A DNA stretch of 8,709 nucleotides from an uncultured Lachnospiraceae bacterium (lineage in GTDB: Bacteria; Bacillota_A; Clostridia; Lachnospirales; Lachnospiraceae): NCBI GenBank assembly GCA_900553635.1, contig USDU01000094.1, positions 1-8,709 of the forward strand. Direction: 5' to 3'. Below are positions 6,934 through 8,709 of this stretch, in pieces (position 1 is the stretch's first letter; every line of letters starts with the position of its first letter). The notes beneath the pieces were generated by a model. The model had not been told where the DNA came from. It saw only the letters and a list, made by a program, of their open reading frames with translations, and searched no databases. The translations under genes and the position numbers were made by a program.

Positions 6934-8135
6934 CACGCGGCCTCCTTCTTCACAGTCTCTTGTTCCATAGGGATCTGGTTCTCCGGATTCCGCATATAAT
7001 GCCAGATATCCAGGCCCACCAGGACGAGCAGTCCAAACTCTGCAAAGGCCCACACGCCGTAGTAAATGGTCGGCTCATCGGCCCCCAGATGGCTTAAGTA
7101 GGCCATGTAGGAATTGAAGGACACCAGAATCTGCACCAATGGGAAATAGAATTTCTTCGTATTCATCATGGCATAGATAATCGCCAGAATATCCGCCACA
7201 CAGCCGTACCGCTCATGCATGTGCGGCAGGAACCAGGGCGTCAGAATCGCGAAAAACAGCGCCATCTGCACGATGAATTCATTGGTAATCCGGTAGCGCT
7301 TCTGAGCCATGGCGTACAGGATGATCATCAGGATACCAAGAATCAGCCACGTGCCCGCCGAAGCGTATTCAAGCAAAAAGAACTGATTTCCGATGATCTG
7401 ATAGATATTCGGCCATTTGATGGACAGGGACCAGACATCCTGAGCTCCCTGGGCCATGTAGATATTGATCAGATCCATCAGTGGCCGTCCAGCAATCCAG
7501 GCCGGCACGATACTTAAGAAATACAGCGCCGGGATCCACAGAAAATGCTTCAGATCCACCTTTTTATTCACCCACAGAATCACTAGGAACGGGAAAATAA
7601 ACAGGGACTGGAGTTTAAACACAAAGGCCATCCCGTAGAAAAACATGGCTTTGCAGGGGCGGTCCTCAAACAGGTAATAAAAGCACAGCAGCAAAAAGGT
7701 CATAAAAATAATGTCGCACTGGGCCCACAGGGCGCTGTTGGCCCAGATGGTGGGCACAATGAGAAACAGGCCGTAGGACAGGATGCCTTTGCGCTTGCTT
7801 CCGGTAACCTTCCAAATCATTTTTCCCAGAATGCCCGCCGCCACAAAGTCCAACACACAGTGCAGACCCTTATAGGCCGTCATCGGGTTGATGGGCAGCC
7901 TGCTGATGGCCCAGAGGATATAAACGAAGGTCGGTGTATAATCATAGCGATCCGTAGCCAGATAGGAAAATCCCATCTCCTTCAAATCAGAAATCCACGG
8001 ATCCCAGTACATCAGCCAGTCGTCCGTAATCACCACACGCAGGATGACACGGATCCCCAGGCCAATCAGCGTCAGAGCCGCCAGATAGCACAGATCCATC
8101 CGGTTCAGCCCACGCTTTTTCAAAAAGCTGTTCAT
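6933..8135 (-). CDS. Gpi18-like GT-C polyprenyl-phosphate-sugar glycosyltransferase
   Basis: This 400-residue protein has the GT-C pattern: a first helix, then an outer loop rich in acidic residues (TDDWLMYWDPWISDLKEMGF, 37-56, candidate catalytic Asp45 or Asp50), and YDYTP (64-68). It also carries SALWAQCD (134-141), FKLQS (173-177), KWPNIYQIIG (240-249) and LPHMHERYG (303-311), the last being typical of Gpi18-like/COG5542 and related mannosyltransferases. About ten membrane helices follow one another. Such enzymes use a lipid-phosphate sugar on the outer face of the membrane. The gene starts 13 bases after a GtrB-like lipid-phosphate sugar synthase, with TAGGAGA before the ATG, which supplies exactly that donor. 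The acceptor is likely an envelope polymer, given the acyltransferases downstream. The sugar identity cannot be read. The C-terminal 20 residues are a charged cytoplasmic tail. Confidence 0.87.
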   Translation of the reverse strand: MNSFLKKRGLNRMDLCYLAALTLIGLGIRVILRVVITDDWLMYWDPWISDLKEMGFSYLATDRYDYTPTFVYILWAISRLPINPMTAYKGLHCVLDFVAAGILGKMIWKVTGSKRKGILSYGLFLIVPTIWANSALWAQCDIIFMTFLLLCFYYLFEDRPCKAMFFYGMAFVFKLQSLFIFPFLVILWVNKKVDLKHFLWIPALYFLSIVPAWIAGRPLMDLINIYMAQGAQDVWSLSIKWPNIYQIIGNQFFLLEYASAGTWLILGILMIILYAMAQKRYRITNEFIVQMALFFAILTPWFLPHMHERYGCVADILAIIYAMMNTKKFYFPLVQILVSFNSYMAYLSHLGADEPTIYYGVWAFAEFGLLVLVGLDIWHYMRNPENQIPMEQETVKKEAA

Positions 8136-8148
8136 AAAACTCTCCTAA

Positions 8149-8709
8149 TTATTTATCCAGTACAGTCTCAATAATATACTTGGGGCGCGCCTTGGTTTCC
8201 AGGTAAATTTTTCCAATATATTCACCCACAATACCGATAGCCAGAAGCTGCAGGCCGCCGATGGCCCAGATAGACACGATGGTGCTGGTCCAACCGTGTA
8301 CGGTTCTGCCCATGAAATGTACCACCAGGAAATACAGCAGCATCAGAATGCTGATAGCGACAATCAGGAAACCGCAGGTGGTAATCATACGGATCGGCTT
8401 GATGCTGAAGGAAGTGATCCCATCGGTGGCAAAAGCAAGCATCTTCTTCAGCGGATACTTGGACTCGCCCGCGAAACGCTCATGGCGCTCGTAGGTGACG
8501 ATATCGGACTTGTAGCCGATGAGGGGTACGATACCGCGCAGGAACAGGTTCACCTCGCGGAATTCAGACAGTCCCTCCAGGGCACGCTTGCTCATGAGAC
8601 GGTAATCCGCATGGTTGAACACGATTTCCACGCCCATGGCCTGCATGATCTTGTAGAAGCCCTCGGCTGTGAATTTTTTAAAGAAGGTGTCGGTATCCCG
8701 GGCGCTTCT
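8149..8709 (-). CDS. GtrB/DPMS-like GT2 polyprenyl-phosphate glycosyltransferase, C-terminal part
   Basis: The frame is open to the right edge of the window, so the gene is cut at its 5' end and 186 C-terminal residues remain. The first 21 codons (8709-8647) read RSARDTDTFFKKFTAEGFYK, the typical stretch before the acceptor-side motif of this family, and show that the internal Met at 8646 is not the start. Further motifs are NHADYRLMS (Asp35 of the fragment), VNLFLRGIVPLIGY, and the juxtamembrane RHERFAGESKYPL. Two membrane helices follow (about 108-134 and 141-166), joined by a short loop, then a basic tail. This is the architecture of GtrB and its relatives, which transfer a sugar from a nucleotide donor to undecaprenyl phosphate on the cytoplasmic face. 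The N-terminal nucleotide-binding half lies outside the window. It is probably the feeder enzyme for the GT-C gene 13 bases downstream. Confidence 0.93.
   Translation of the reverse strand, partial: RSARDTDTFFKKFTAEGFYKIMQAMGVEIVFNHADYRLMSKRALEGLSEFREVNLFLRGIVPLIGYKSDIVTYERHERFAGESKYPLKKMLAFATDGITSFSIKPIRMITTCGFLIVAISILMLLYFLVVHFMGRTVHGWTSTIVSIWAIGGLQLLAIGIVGEYIGKIYLETKARPKYIIETVLDK

Noticed and set aside
6934..7053. A 40-residue N-terminal extension of the GT-C-like protein
   Set aside because: It lies inside the 3' end of the upstream GT-C gene, has a composition unlike a membrane protein, and a strong AAGGAGG points to the ATG at 6933.

Overview
The window reads as part of a cell-envelope polysaccharide or teichoic-acid-type locus of a low-to-mid-GC Firmicute. 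A Lachnospiraceae-like gut clostridium is my best guess, because of strong AGGAGG-type ribosome binding sites, one TTG start, and the amino-acid style of the membrane proteins. That placement is inference only. All nine genes lie on the minus strand, so transcription runs from high to low coordinates. Both end genes are cut by the window.

In transcription order: (1) 8709-8149, the C-terminal part of a GtrB/dolichol-phosphate-mannose-synthase-like GT2 enzyme that loads a sugar onto a polyprenyl phosphate. (2) 8135-6933, a Gpi18-like GT-C transferase that would use such a lipid-linked sugar outside the membrane. (3) 6933-6031, a shorter membrane protein that aligns with gene 2 but has lost every recognisable catalytic feature; it looks like a pseudo-GT-C partner and is the most novel item here. 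(4) 6008-4575, an MBOAT O-acyltransferase of the AlgI/DltB type carrying a C-terminal FLYANF hexapeptide. (5) 4481-3546, a membrane-anchored SGNH/DltD-like protein. (6) 3464-2304 and (7) 2298-1381, two different acyltransferase-3 family membrane proteins. After a 185-base AT-rich gap come (8) 1195-134, a HisC-like PLP aminotransferase, and (9) 115-1, the N-terminus of a TagD-like cytidylyltransferase.

The genes fit one scheme (inference). The GT2 makes polyprenyl-phosphate sugar on the cytoplasmic face. The GT-C pair moves that sugar onto an envelope polymer on the outer face. MBOAT plus SGNH, and the two acyltransferase-3 proteins, esterify the product. The aminotransferase and cytidylyltransferase probably prepare an amino-containing, CDP-activated building block. 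Genes 1-3 and 6-7 are tightly packed or overlap by one base. Gaps of 93, 81 and 185 bases precede genes 5, 6 and 8, and the first and third contain possible but weak promoter-like sequences. I see no tRNA, rRNA, insertion sequence, CRISPR array or convincing rho-independent terminator.
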